A DNA stretch of 64,000 bases from Zhengitettix transpicula (Eukaryota; Arthropoda; Insecta; Orthoptera; Tetrigidae): positions 54,482,129 through 54,546,128 of the forward strand of contig CM073592.1 of the NCBI GenBank assembly GCA_037074705.1, given 5' to 3'. The notes beneath the pieces were generated by a model. It ran no database searches, was not told the DNA's origin, and saw only the letters and a list, made by a program, of their open reading frames with translations. Below, in pieces: positions 1-13,063 of this stretch (the first letter of the stretch is position 1; each line of letters begins with the position of its first letter). The position numbers were made by a program, and so were the translations under genes.

Positions 1-442
1 GGGACGCCGAAAGAGAGGACAAATAGCAATGTGTGCCGGCAGGTGTTCGTCCAGCTAGTAATTGCCTCTGCGAAAGTCAAGGTCGCTGACTAACCGGAAC
101 CCTCTCTCGACCTATTAGGGAACCGACTTCTTCCACACGAAAGCAACCGCCGCACCAGGGTCAACGTCGGTTTCAGTTTGGTTTTGTTGTACATCCTGGT
201 ACCATCCGTTTCATTCGTCACGCACTCCTACTCATTACTCATAAGTCAACAACATGTATTGATTATGGCAAAGTGAAAAGGTTGCGTTTATGGTCAATGA
301 CACCAAAAGCTACAGGCATACGGTATAAAATATGAAACTTACATATTTATATAAGTTAAAATTACGGCTCAAGTTATTATCTAAAACCAATGCTAATATT
401 TTAAGATCTAATTAAAGATCGAATATTTTCCCAGTGAATATG
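1..442. other. No gene seen; GC-rich first 235 bp
   Basis: Positions 1-235 are clearly richer in G+C and CpG than what follows. They could be a repeat end or a gene part cut by the window edge. I see no long frame or repeat partner. Confidence 0.3.
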
Positions 443-577
443 CTGCATAAGTAATTCTCGGGCTTCCACACGGGTAATTATAGGCTTAGGCCATGACGTT
501 TCAATGACGTTCGCTGTCATCTTTCTCAAGTGAGAAACGTCGTTTACCCGGGTGGAGGCCCAAGAATTACTTATACA
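443..577. repeat. Foldback element 1 with hammerhead-like centre
   Basis: Inverted arms of about 40 bp: TAAGTAATTCTCGGGCTTCC..CGGGTAA on the left, and its complement ending AAGAATTACTTA on the right. Both arms run inward to GACGTTTC or GAAACGTC. The centre holds a small stem, ATGAC-AGCGAAC-GTCAT (minus strand), directly before GAAAC. The CTGANGA box is degraded (CTTGAGA). Same architecture as the foldback at 12954-13063. Confidence 0.8.
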
Positions 578-1964
578 TTTTATGATCTTGTTAAGCCTTC
601 GAGGCTCAGTAGTTGCTTTATATTAATCAAATTTTGTATACAAGAATGCATAAACTACCTTGCAGAATATTATTGCGATATTTAATTGAAAAGCAAAGCG
701 TTTAATATTACATTGTGTTAATTAATTTAACTATAGTCGGTTACTTCTCAGGAAGGATGTGGCCTTGAATCCACCAATCGGTACGCTTAAAAATGAAGGG
801 CGGGACAAGCAGCGTTGACGAACAGTTGTTGTTTTTTCTACTGCTTTGAGTGAGACATACGCGGAACCCATAAGTGGCTTCATATTTTAACCATTAAATT
901 ATAGCATAGAATTGATTAATTTAACATTTTTATCCCAGTTGGATGTTTTATAAAATGTCGTTTCAAATTTACTTTTAAGTTATACAACGTTCAATTATTT
1001 TTATGGCCTTGCCAAAAATAGAAAAGTTTTTGTGCAGTTTTTTCCCCCTGAATATTCTTTCAATAAGTAAGCAGAAAGTGTTTCTTTTAACGTAAGGAAT
1101 TTTTTAAAACTGTAAAAATTTTTATGTTAATAAATCACTCCATGAACTTTTCCTTATTATTTGAAAATTTTGTTTCAGTAAAGTAGACTGTGATACTCCG
1201 CCATTCCTAACAATTCTAATTCTGATTTTGGGTTTTCCCAAATCAGTCGTCAGAATTAAATGATGTGACTGATTCAAGGTCTTGGTTGTTTCCAGTCCGA
1301 TTGCCCCAAACTCGATTTCCCCTTCAAGCTCTGTTGGGCGGAGAAGTCAATGAGCTTCATTTGAAATTGAGAGAGAAGCTTCTGAAATTGAACGAATTCT
1401 TATCCTCACTATCCAAATGTATGTTAGATTAGTCAAATCCAAAGTTTTGAATTTAAATTATAAAAATATTCTAAGATCTACGAACATTTCATAATTATTC
1501 TATATTTGGGTTACATATACATTCAGAGTAAAATGTAAAAGGTATTTCTTATTTTTAATTTAATATTATTTTACTAATTTGTAAATGGTTTCTTAATTTC
1601 TTAGATGATCTACTTTCTCTACGACTATAAATTTAAATATATTCATCCAGTTTGACGTTATGTTGACTAAACTTTATAATTAGTGTTTTTTTTTGTGTTT
1701 CTTATGTAGTACAACTTTATTCTATTATAAAATTTTATATATGAAAAAGAGTAAATTTTGCAATAACTTGGTTTAAAGGTTAATTATATATGTAACAGTT
1801 TTTTAAAGTTCCCTAAGTTAGATTATTTTTCTACGTGACTTTGACTGGGTATTAACTACAGGAAGCTATATTAAGAAATATTAAAGGCGTAACAACCTTT
1901 ATACTGCATCAATTTTTTCCGTTCTGCCGATTTTGAGTTATTAGTACGGTTTATTAATAAGAAT
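578..1964. other. AT-rich spacer, nothing recognised
   Basis: No frame over 60 codons and no obvious repeats. Short T-runs only. Confidence 0.5.
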
Positions 1965-2342
1965 CTTTTTTTTTCGAGTAACAGGCTGCATGAGGGTAAT
2001 CCGTGTGGTGGCAACTTCCCTTGAATAGCATAGGAAGGGATTTGAAAGGATGCGGACGACTAGAGGATGGTAGCCAAGAGTTAAACTAGGGCACCAGACC
2101 TATAGCTTAAGGATCCTATCCAGCATTCGCCTAAAAGTGATGTAGGACAAACCTAGAAAACCTGCATCAGGTAGGTTGGGCAGTAGATACTTGTCCCACG
2201 CTCTTCCGATGGCGGGAGAGAGGTTTGATTTGGGGACGCAGCATTCCCTTCTCCGTGACCAGTTTAGGAGGCAGTTGGCCGACTGTTCCAATGGGAACAG
2301 CGAACAACTCTTAACGTATGCTCGTCTACGACCCCCTACAAT
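1965..2342 (-). repeat. Interspersed repeat R, copy A
   Basis: A unit of about 370 bp with T-run at 1965-1974 (A-run on the minus strand). Shared blocks are ACAGGCT.CATG, AGCATAGGAAGGGATTTGAA, TTAAGGATCCTA, ACTTGTCCCACGC and AGGAGGCAG.TGGCCGACT. It ends in a short palindrome, CTGTTCCAATGGGAACAG. The minus strand retains a 63-codon frame with RRRECCVP and AIGRAWDKY, also seen in copy D. Confidence 0.85.
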
Positions 2343-2654
2343 ATATTGTATTCCAAGACATCTTCTTACATTTAGTTTTTCGCCTTAGGACTATTTAATA
2401 CTGTTTATTGTAGTGTAGGAGAGCATTGAATATAAAGTTTACTTGGCAGAGTTTGATTGGTGTTTGGTCGGGCATAGACTTTACTGGCTGTGCAGCACTA
2501 CCTGGCCTCTGATTAATCACCGGACAAGCCTGATTATGATTCAAGAGTTTTGACTTTTCTCTAAATTACCGCTACGGATTTGAAATTCGGTAAACTATGT
2601 AACAGAGAAAGCATTAATACTAACATAATTCATTAAAATTTAATAATAAGAAAA

Positions 2655-2893
2655 AATATCCAAATACACAAAACTAATGGTTATATGAATACCACACAAC
2701 GTTTCTGGAAGCCTTGTTCCTTTCTTCAGGTGCAGAATAAACGAAGGAGCCTAGAGAGTTTATGTCAACTGACTTGTGCAGTTGTGCCGTTTTAGGCACT
2801 AGTGTTTTTTCTGCACGTGAAGATAAAAACAAGGCTTCCAGAAACGTTGAGTGTTTTTTATGTCATCACTTCTTTTACCTGTATTTGGCTATC
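2655..2893. repeat. Foldback element 2, converging hammerhead-like cores
   Basis: Outer arms of about 75 bp are inverted copies (CCAAATACA...CAACGTTTCTGGAAGCCTTGTT). The left arm on the minus strand carries CTGAAGA (2723-2729), stem GGAA-CAAGGC-TTCC, then GAAAC (2701-2705). The right arm on the + strand carries GTGAAGA (2817-2823) and GAAAC (2841-2845). The two motifs face each other. No ORF. Confidence 0.8.
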
Positions 2894-5072
2894 TTTGTTA
2901 TTATTAATTTTCAATACTGACGTAAAATTATTCATTTAAAAATTCATTAAAGCTCATTCTTTTGCTTTTAAGATTAACATTATTCCTTATTTATGCACCA
3001 CACTTAGTTTCTTAGATGCAGTAGGTCAAGAATAATGAATTAAATCGACTTGTGTGTATTAGCCAATGGTAAGTAATGTTTAATGGCTTATATGGCAAAA
3101 CCAACACACTCGTTTGTAGTCCTCAGTTTCATTAAACTGATTCAATACGATAACCGGGAATTGGATGTAGAGTTTAGTTGTTTGTGACCTTTGGAGGGAG
3201 CACAGTTCTTCTTTTTCCATATAGAAGCATGTTAAATCGTTGTTATGTTTGAACACAATGATCCCGGTGCGCCATGTTCACATGAATACCATATTAGACT
3301 GTGAAGCGAACTTACGTCTATTCCAGGAACACAATTCCTGTAAGGTCAAATAGTATGTGTGTAATTAAAAAGAGATGGCACGATGCGCTATGTTTAATGA
3401 AGTTGCGCAGTAAATCTAAGAAATGCTTCTTAATGACCTTTCCAAGACCACATAACAATTTTGCGAATCCTCACGCAAGGATGCGCTAACAGAAACCATT
3501 ATTCTGTCTGTTGTATGTTAAGTTACGTAATGGAACAAGAAGGAGATCTGATCTCTACTGCGCGGTAATTTCGCTTGCCACGGTGTTTCTTGAATAATCT
3601 GTTCATTACATAGGTACCTGTAAAATAAAAGGCTCATGTTCTTGCATTCAGCTTGAATTATTTTACCTTGACAGTGGGGTTTATGGTTGACTGCTCACGT
3701 GGAAAAGATCTTCCTTTCGGCTCACCGGCAAGTGGGTGGAGTAGGTGATGACTTTTTTTTTGACAAGGTCAGGAACACGTAGATGGGATGAAGCATAGAA
3801 TATCAAGCACGAAAATGTGATTTGTTCGCAGAAATAATTAATTGATTATGTTAATGTTTGCTGAATGATTATACATACTTCAAAGTTACAAGTTTTTAAT
3901 ATCTTGTTTTATTTGTAAAAATTTCTAACTGAAAAAATACTTGACATAATCTGATTTTGGAGAGTTGTCCAATTATTCTTGTTTCTCTTGGTCGTCCTAG
4001 TCTTCACTTTATAACAACATTGCCTGACAGATTTGCACCTGAAAAATTGCCAAATCCTATAATGAAATTAGCAGTTTCATAATAATAATTGACATTGCCG
4101 TAGAAGAGTCGCAGTTCATGATATGCTTCTCGCATAATAAGTATGCTGGTCCTTAAATTTTCGATTAATTTCATAACTATTCTAAAAGCGAATTAGGAAA
4201 ATCGAAACTTCATCACTTTTGGTAACAAGGCCATCATAAGATTATTCGCAAAATAGTTTCCATTTGGTTGCTATTATTACAATTTTGAGCTCACCAGTGA
4301 CTGACGTCTCAGAGCAAGATAGAATCTGTAATCCGATTAGAAATAATTATATTTTTTGATTTATCTAGGATATTCGCCGTTCAAATAATGGTGTTTAGTG
4401 TAAGATAACATAATTACGAAAAAATAAAAGACATAGGAAATAATTAAATTTCACCCTGAGCAACGAGCATGATCTTGGACTCGTTATTAGTCTTAATTAA
4501 AAAGTCTGTGTAGCGATATGTGTTCACATTGAAACACTTGCCTTTTCGTATGTTCAAATAATAACAGTAGTCGATTTTTGTTGACAACTTTCAGAAGAGA
4601 TCATCTGACACGTCTTTGTGCACGCGCAGGGCACTTGAGCCTGTCTCCACCAATTAAAAGTAATTGTTGTTTTGCAAACTTTGCCTCCTGTTTGGTAAAG
4701 CAGCATTATATAAAATGGCAACCTAAAAGAGCAATGATAGTTGTTATCTGCAGAGACCACTGTTGGACTTTAAGCTGCCAGTTGACGCGCTGTACATCGA
4801 GGGTCATCAAGGGATGATTCTCCAAAACTCAAAGCCAGACACACACAAAAACTCTAAATTCGCGAAGAAAAAAACCATTGAGCAATGAAGGAATTGTAAA
4901 ATCATTAATAAAATCAATTGTAATTGAATATGCAGATGACCGACAATAACATGAGCATTAAAAGATAATAATTTAATAGTTCATGTCTGATTGAGGGTTG
5001 AAATTTCCTTGTTATTATGGACAAGATCTTACTAGATGTTTTTATACAACCAATCTAATCATGTTAGAACTT

Positions 5073-5126
<54 letters not shown>

Positions 5127-8094
5127 CAGTGATAAGCTGTATGAGAGGAAGGGAATTTAATGCAGCTGTGACTACACGTATTAAGTATCTATTATTTTTA
5201 TTGCGAGAATGTTTTCCTCTTAAATGTAAAACATGCTTTTAATGCTGATTTGTAAGCTGCACACATCCTCATTTTTTTTTTTAATAGACTCGTTGTTTTA
5301 ATCAGGTTTAGGACGCAACCGTGTCTGGAAGGTTAAGTCGTAGAACAAGTAGGAAGATCAGAGTCTGGCGAATGTGATTTATTTCGTTAATATACAATTA
5401 TAAAAATATTCCTTGTACAAAATGATGTACAAATTACCCATTACGAAGGATAAATGTATTATTTCACAGCTCCATTATAAACAGGCATATTTATCGTTTT
5501 TGTGCTCATACTTCTGTAATACGAAATGGCGTTGAAAAGTAAAAATTGAAGGCAAGGATAAAGCGAGTTGCTTTATACAATTATAGTGTTACTCGCAATG
5601 ACCACGTAAAGTATTTTATTATAGCAAATACAAAAGCACAAGGCTTTATTTTCACCTTAACGTCGTCTGAAGTATGACGTTTTTAAAGGCATAACCCGCT
5701 GTGTAATTTGTATTTTCATTCCTCCTATAGGAATGAATGCGGTGTAATCATCAACCATGTATTGTAATTTTTTTTGCAGATACGATATTACACAAAGAAA
5801 TATGTGATGCAAGAAAAAATATCACTTTTTGAAACTCGTAGAAGTGTTTTAAAATGACTTCGTTGTTTAAATTCAGAAATTAAATATGTAGGATATTAAA
5901 AATAGTTTAATGGACGAAATACGGAAAGTATTATCCAAAGTTAACCAGAAGACCAAGTATACCAGACCACAACAGCAGAATATGTCAAAGTTGTTACGTC
6001 CTAGAAACACAAAATGGAAGTGAGGAAAATAAAATTAAAGAACTATGATAAAGTCGTTGCCTATTTACTTATTCATTTATTCCATTAATCTTCTATTCAG
6101 GAAACATGGCGCGTCAAAAGCATCGTTATTTAATAAAAATTATTAAAGACCATTGTTAATGTCACGTATAAACATTTTAAATACTGAAAGCTTATATATA
6201 TATATTAACATAAAATTTATTTAGGTTCTTTTTGAGTTAAATATTATTTATTCACATCTGCCACCAGAACTTGTATTGAAATTCGCTTCACTCTTCACAA
6301 TAAGCTTCTAGATTTATAAGCTTGCGAATATGGGCTCAATAGTCAAGAAACTAGCTTTAACTCCACTTTGACTTAAGGCAACATTTTATTCATTTGTTTG
6401 ATATGGCAAGCACATATCTGAAAAAAAAATTAATTATTCTGAATAACAAACAGCCAACTTGCCAATCTTCCTCTGTTGTTCTACCCGAATATATATATCA
6501 GACTCCTCTACGAGCAACAGATATTCCCAAAATTCCGCAAATTCCAAAGATTTATGTATTTAATTCAATTTGTCACATTAATTTAATATTTTTCAATATA
6601 CAACTTCTATATGTAAATGGGAAAATTAAATATAGAAAGAATCCTGGAATGAGCAAACGTTTCTAACAGATTAGAGTAAATCTAACGCAGTCAGTAAATA
6701 TAGTATATATATGAGGAAATTTATGACAAAAATAAAATATACATAAGACATAAATAAGAAAAACTTGTACATATAAAAAATATTAATACGTAAATAGATA
6801 ATTTAAAACTTTAAGGAAATTAATTTTATTTAAATATTAAATTTTGTTACGTTAATAGAAAATGTAATAAAAAATTTCACTTTAAGAAGTGACGTCCTCG
6901 TCAGTCCTGTCAGATGCTGCATCTCTAGTGGTCACGTTCCTCGTGCAAAAATATGAAAGACAAAACAGATATTGTTAAAATAAATTTGTTTATATTTATT
7001 ATCAATCCTAGTAAATATTTATATATCGCTAGAATTATTTATTTAAAGCCTAGTATGATAATTAAACTCAATAAAATTAAGTTTTGGGATTTGCACACAT
7101 GTCCAGGAGTTAGACGCGGTCGTTGCGGAATTTAAAAAAATAATGAATTAAAAATGTATTTAAATACTGTAAGTTACACTTATAGTCTAATGACCGCAAA
7201 ATATACAACATGTGAATTATATTGAAATTGACACAAATGTAGTTGAGAGTACGGAAATGTAACACGCATACGTGTTGGGTTCCAGTAGCACCGTTACGTA
7301 TCAGGTGTTTGGCATTCGATACCATTACTGACAATGAAATTGCTTCTGTTATGATACGCCAGGATCAGGTTTGTGAAACGTGACTTACTCAACTTCTTAT
7401 AAAAATGAGCGGCGTGCGCGTCTGAAGTGAAATTGTTTTCCTAGTTAATAGATAAGCATGACGTCGAGAACTCAAAGCGGATACCGTGAAGTACATCAAC
7501 GTTATCTGGTTACATATATACTTATTTAGAATGAATAGTCCCGATATTTTAAGAAAGATGTGAAGTTAAATTTGTTATGTTTTCATGATTGGCAGACTTC
7601 TTTATAATGAAGATGCGCGTTATGAATGATTCTATAAGCTCCTTCTAGTCATTTTAAAGCATACACACTGAGACAAATGCTGTAAATTGCAAGCTGTCAG
7701 TAGAATCGAGGTTCATTCACTTATCGCTATCGTAGTTACAATTATGGGAATAATATGTCCGAAATTTGGAATTATTAATAAATGGGTACTGACGATCTAT
7801 GCGACATTTCTAAACTCCATCCACGGATTTTAAGCTATCGGGTTTTCTATTATCTAGAAAAAATTCCTGACTGCAGTTTAGAGTAAGGACTTTAATTACC
7901 ACTTTTGTTTTTAGAGAATGCGAAAACGGTGGACGTCACTCTCTTCAGAAAACATAACTTATTCTGGTAACACAAATACAGTTTGAAATTCTGTTGTGAT
8001 TATATTTCCGTAGTAGATTTATCTGACTGTTACAAAATTTTATAACGCATATATCTTGTAAATGATTGTTTCCAAGATTATTATCCAAGTTAAA
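2894..8094. other. Intergenic, small ORFs only
   Basis: Contains the AT array at 5077. Open frames of 60-90 codons at 3301, 4578, 6394 and 6953 have AT-driven composition (Ile, Lys, Asn, Tyr) or overlap on both strands, and show no domain. Confidence 0.5.
5077..5124. repeat. (AT)n microsatellite
   Basis: 24 uninterrupted AT units ending before TTGCAGTG. Confidence 0.95.
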
Positions 8095-8335
8095 ACGAAG
8101 CCTGCCAGGCACCAACTCCCGTATTATGATGTCCTATATATTTGGTCGAACCTTCTCTGATAAATGAGGAGTTATGTTATCAATCTCCAAAAGCAACCAA
8201 CCCAAGTGTGCCGCAAGGAAGTGTCCTCGCTCCAAATTCCGTACCTCTTCTTCACTCACGACTCTCCGTTCACAGCAACCTCCTTCAGAAAGAACTCACA
8301 GCCGCCTGGAAATGAAGCGTCACCAGGATTTAGTT
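8095..8335 (+). pseudogene. Jockey-like non-LTR reverse transcriptase fragment
   Basis: Frame-shifted remains of an RT domain. The first frame gives SYIFGRTFSDK, stop, GVMLSISKSNQP. After a one-base shift near 8205 comes SVPQGSVLAPNSVPLLHS, which matches the family signature (S/G)VPQGSVLAP of RT block 5 in jockey-type LINEs, normally followed by LY.LF..D. Nothing upstream or downstream extends it to a full element. It is inactive, with one stop and at least one frameshift. The family name is by motif only. Confidence 0.6.
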
Positions 8336-8937
8336 GAAAATTATTCTAATGTTATTTAAATCAATTTTTGTTTACTGTGTAATCTCTAATTATATATTTC
8401 TATGTTACTTCATAATATTTTTAAATATTTATTTAAAGTGTCTAGATCGTAAAAAACAAGCAAAAAATTAATATTTCCTACTTTGTCATTTGAGTACGTC
8501 GTTTCAGACTAAATAAATTACCATATAGATTTACATAAATTCTCGTTAAACATATGTAGGAAACCAGAAACAGAAAACTAAACGACCCAGTGTAATTTAT
8601 TCATAGTGAAATGCATTACACTAAGTCAAACATGTGGCTGCGAATTCATTTGTCGTAAGGAAAGAAGAGGTTATGTGTAAAAATAGGAATATTAATGACT
8701 TAAAAGAGAGACAGAGGGTTGTGGGATTAACAAATATTTTTATAAATAATGTAACTTTATTACGTTGGATCTATTTAATTTTAAATTGTAATGTTGTAGA
8801 TGTATAGTACGAACTAGATAGGGAGAAAAGTTAAAAATACTTGTATGGACGTTGTTAAAAAGTATTTATGCTGTCTAGAATTTTCAGTTTAAAATATTTG
8901 GTACATTTATTGAATTATCGTGTAGGCCGACAAAATA

Positions 8938-9230
8938 TAGGATAAACGTCAGACGGAACTAAAACAGTTCAGTGGCAAACAAAATGTCATGAAAGCTGTT
9001 TAGTTGGCTGGAGATAGTTTAACTTCAAATTTTTGGGAATTGTTTGGTAAAATTAAAGAAAAGATACTGTATTGGTTTGATAACAATAATAGAGAGTCGT
9101 TATGTCAGCTATATAATTAGCCAGCCACGAACCGCACCGGACGGCATAACCTTATAAGAATTTCGTAACGCCAGTCAGTACTACATTTATAGCAATATAT
9201 CTTATTAGACGGACATATAACATTTGTTTG
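8938..9230 (+). repeat. Unnamed interspersed repeat, copy 1
   Basis: It shares with 18077-18520 the ordered blocks TAGGATAAAC, ACTAAAAC.GTT, CTGTTTAGTTGGCT.GAGAT, ATTTTT.GG, TAGCCA..C, AGAATTTCG, CAG.GCTA-like and ATATATC.T...CATATAACA. The two are diverged and copy 2 has an internal insertion. No ORF. Confidence 0.6.
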
Positions 9231-12200
9231 AAACATAATAGCTAAATACCCTGCCTTTAAATTTTATTTGTGTAATTTTTTAATTAGTGTATATTTCCTT
9301 CTTTTTGTATATCCAGACACTTGTGATTCTTTAATGTTCTTTAGATTAATTATTTTGTTAAGTAAAATATTTAAAATGCCAATTTATATAAATACTATCA
9401 CAAACTAAATTATATTTCGTAACCCCAAATAACATTACGTTAGTTTGCATTTTATTATCTAAATAGTTCGTGATTATTTCAACTGTCTGGCATTTAACAA
9501 AATACTCGCAGATTTTAGTGATATTAATGTGGTTTATTTAAAATAATATGGATACGTGGTATGTCTTGTTTCTATACCTGAACACATAGGTACGAATAGT
9601 AGATGAATATATTTACATCGGTGTGAGATTACTTATTTTTTGGGCGGTAAATATTGTCAGGATACAATTAACGAACAATTATAAATAAAATAAAGTAATT
9701 TTATTACTGAAGTTGTAGTAGGGATAGTATAAGTAATCTTAATTAAAGGATTCATTGCATAGGATTTCCAATAGCTGATGATGTCTGCAGATTTCCGGTT
9801 TGAGACACATGAGTGCGTAACTCCGGTGAAGGATTTACAGAACAATTCAGTCAACATCCTTGCCTGTACCTTTTGACGGTAAAGGGGGCTAAGGTACAGC
9901 AAGTCACTGTGGAGAAAGGAGCCAATGAATCCGAAGCTATGGAAAGTGGGTCGGCCGGGTAAGAGAGATAATCCTCATATGTTAACGAGGGTTCAGGCGG
10001 CAAGTGAACACAGACATCACGCGCGGAGAAAGCTTCTTGCTCCTACCATTTAGCGTGATTGGTCAGAGGACTATATACATATAGTGTTCATAGTTCAAGA
10101 AACCATGCATGATAGCTTGCCTTGTTTCTAACACAACTTAGGATTGATATCGATGTAGATTTGTCGATTAAAATACTAATATATAATCTTTCATAAAAGC
10201 TTATTTAACGTTTCCTTTTTCTGATAAGCATTTATGAAGAAAGCGGAACGTTTCATCTGTCTGAGGGTCACATTTCGAGTCACGTATCACATAGCCAAAA
10301 ACGTAGCTTTAATGTTTCCAAATATTTCACATAATGAGTCATAAAATTGTTTTCTTCAAAATTTGGGTGCTTTGAATGGTCTCTTACTGATGTATACGTC
10401 ACAGACTTCTGGGTTATACAAAGAAGTAACAAAATATTTCCCGAAACGAATTTTATATTTTGAACATATATTAATGATATATAAATATATATATATTCTG
10501 CTTATTGAGAAAACTAATATATAAATAAACAACAGCCATATTTAATTCAGAAAAAAGAATTTATTAATGTAAAAATAAACAACGTTTCGTAGCTTATTTT
10601 ACGAATTTTTTTCGGTTATGGCAGTCAGCAGATCTGCAATTTTTTTTTGTACTTGAACCTAATGAGGACGCAAAATAAGCGACGAAAAGTTTTATGACTT
10701 AAAATTGGCTGATGTTTACTTATTGACCATATATTACTTGAATTATTTTAAAAGATTTTCTGATTATAAAATGACAATTTAAGAGAAGAATAACCTGTAT
10801 GCCATTAGGATGTTAACTATTGCTCAGCTTAATTTCCCTTAATGTTTCAATTATATAAAAGAACAAACAATATATCACTTCTGAAAATGTCTATTACTTC
10901 GTATATATTTATTTTAAATGACTTTGTACATAAATAAATAATGATATATTGGACAATATTCTAGGAAGATTTATTAAATTCTCGAGTTAGTTTTAACTAT
11001 TAAACCGTCCGTTTACACATAGTGTATGGATACTTTTATAGTAGTTCTGGTTCTTAACAGCTATAATTAAACATAACCTAATGAAATGGTTTTATTCTCA
11101 TCTCAATTTTAATTTATTTCATAGCTCACTTCTGTGTATATGTTGATCATTTTGGTTTGAATTGAAGGCAAAAGCCATTTATTTGAATATATTATTTTTA
11201 TATTCGTACTGTGTTATAAATAATAACATGTGAGAAGGTTTTACCTGGAAAAGTTTAATTTTATGTGTTCGGATAATGTGTTCTACAACATCTGGAGACA
11301 TGTTTAATGTCATTGTTTTCCTTATTGGCTATAAGTAAATGGCAAAGCTGAAAAGATATTTTATATGCTTTGCCCAAACATATATTCAGGATTATACGCT
11401 ATAGTTCTTCCATAATCAGTTAAATATATAAAATTTAAACATTCTCAAAATTAAAAGCTAGTTTTTAATTCCAATTCACTAATTGTTTTATTAGAATCTT
11501 ATACCTTAAGTTTTTATAATATATTAAATGTTTTCATTTTTTTCTGAAAAATTGAAACTAGTCAACAAATCGAAAATTATTTGTACGGTTTCTTAGATCA
11601 TTTGGATTATAAATATTGTAACAATAAAATTATTATTGTTAAATCTGACAGTAGACATTCATTGAAAATTTATGTGGGAAACTGCTTTATTCACTGTGGC
11701 ATATTGGAAATCCAATTTCAACAAATAAATTTTTATAACGTGACTTTTAGTATATACCCAGACATAACCGCTTCTTCACACAGAAAATTATCAAATTTAT
11801 AGTTATTACTTTTGTACCCTATAGATGTTTAAAAAATTACAAATTAACTCTGTGCAGACATTTAGTGAATAGGCATGCTTCCTTCCCTGGGTGACGGCTT
11901 GGTTGCATCATTATAGGGGCACCTGTGATCAATGCAACTGTCCATTTTTCCCTTCGTCTTTATTATTCCCAATGATACACACTCTACTTACCGTTGTTTA
12001 TTGATGCATTATTTTCATGTATTTAATTTTATTTACATAACTTTATCTCTATATTGTTCTTCTCTATGTAACTATCGATATTACAAGCTAAGAAAGTTGA
12101 AGATTACTATAGGATATATTAATGAATTAAAAAATATTTACGATATATTATAGACAATTAATTGCAAGATTTAATTCTCTTTAGTTTTTTTTAAACAATA

Positions 12201-12250
12201 TGGTGTGTTCGTCAAACCCGATGTTATTTTCATTGACGCCGTCTCGAATT
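9231..12250. other. Intergenic; CG-bearing patch at 9770-10075
   Basis: Apart from foldback element 3, only the patch at 9770-10075 stands out. It is less AT-rich and holds short open frames on both strands (for example KVGRPGKRDNPHMLTRVQA). It may be an old element fragment, but I recognise nothing. Confidence 0.35.
10550..10735. repeat. Foldback element 3, converging GAAA cores
   Basis: The left half reads, on the minus strand, CCGAAAA..TCGTAAAATAAGCTACGAAACGTTG (in pieces, 10584-10615). The right half reads CTAATGA, stem CGC-AAAATAA-GCG, GAAA (10659-10688). The arms share AAATAAG and flanking TAAACA. It is more diverged than element 2 but has the same layout. Confidence 0.6.
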
Positions 12251-12448
12251 CTACACGCTGTATCTCTGAATTTGGGCGCATTCCGTGATTAAATGGATGT
12301 CGTCTTCTTTAGCGTCAATTCCTCAATCACATTTGTCGCTTTTTCCGCCGAGGTTGAAACGCGTCACGCACATAGGCGTTGAAGTACCGTCAAAAGCTGT
12401 CATTTTCAAATAAATCTTGAATTGATGTTGAAAGCGTACTTCTCTCAG
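12251..12448 (-). pseudogene. Non-LTR retrotransposon C-terminal (RNase H / CCHC tail) fragment
   Basis: Read from 12448 downwards, the frame gives FKIYLKMTAF..., then TRFNLGGKSDKCD, stop, GIDAKEDDIHLITECAQIQRY, and a stop at 12251. This follows the usual LINE ORF2 ending, a basic RF stretch, S-D/x-C-x-CG, then E-D-x-x-H-x-x-x-x-C with a terminal R/Y. The second cysteine codon has become TGA. No RT core is seen next to it. R1, jockey and LOA-like clades all share this tail, so the clade is open. Confidence 0.5.
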
Positions 12449-12953
12449 GAATAAATAACAAGCAAATCCTCCAGCTGGGCATATAATCACAGTTATTGAT
12501 TTGTTTTCATTTAATTTACGAAATTGAATTTTTTTGTGGTAGACGCGGAAACTAGATCTTTACTGTCGAGTTAGTTTTCATAATACATATGAATGTAGAA
12601 GTAGTTGGTAATTTTATACTGTAAATTGTTAATAACGTTTATTTCAGAAGTTTTTTAAAAATGGTATCTCATTTCAAAATTTAATTTCATATAACAATAA
12701 ATTTTCTCTGAGCAAAAGCTTTCTGAAGCAATTCTTAAATATCAGAATTAAACGTCTATTAGTGATCTCAGATTTGATATGTCAAGGACAGTCAAGATTT
12801 GCAGCGTCACTCTACTAAAGCTTCTTGATATAGCCTCACGCAATACGAAATTAAAAATCACTTCAGACGTAACAATTAGTATCAAATTATCCTTGAGGCA
12901 GTGTTAGTACTTTACCTAATTAAACAAAAGAAAATATGGATAAAGGGTTATCT

Positions 12954-13063
12954 GGATTCCGGCCAAGTAAACTCGTCGATATCAAGCGACGTTTCGATGA
13001 CTGTAATCATCTTCGTTTGAAGAAACGTCGCGTGCTATCGACGAGTTTACCTGGCTGGAATCC
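12954..13063. repeat. Foldback element 4, near-perfect 42-bp arms
   Basis: GGATTCCGGCCAAGTAAACT..CGACGTTTC on the left is matched by its complement, ending TTTACCTGGCTGGAATCC, with only a few differences. The loop contains its own stem, GATGA-CTGTAA-TCATC (12996-13011), adjacent to GTTTC (GAAAC on the minus strand). On the minus strand the expected CTGAAGA reads ACGAAGA. The high arm identity suggests recent origin or gene conversion. Confidence 0.85.
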
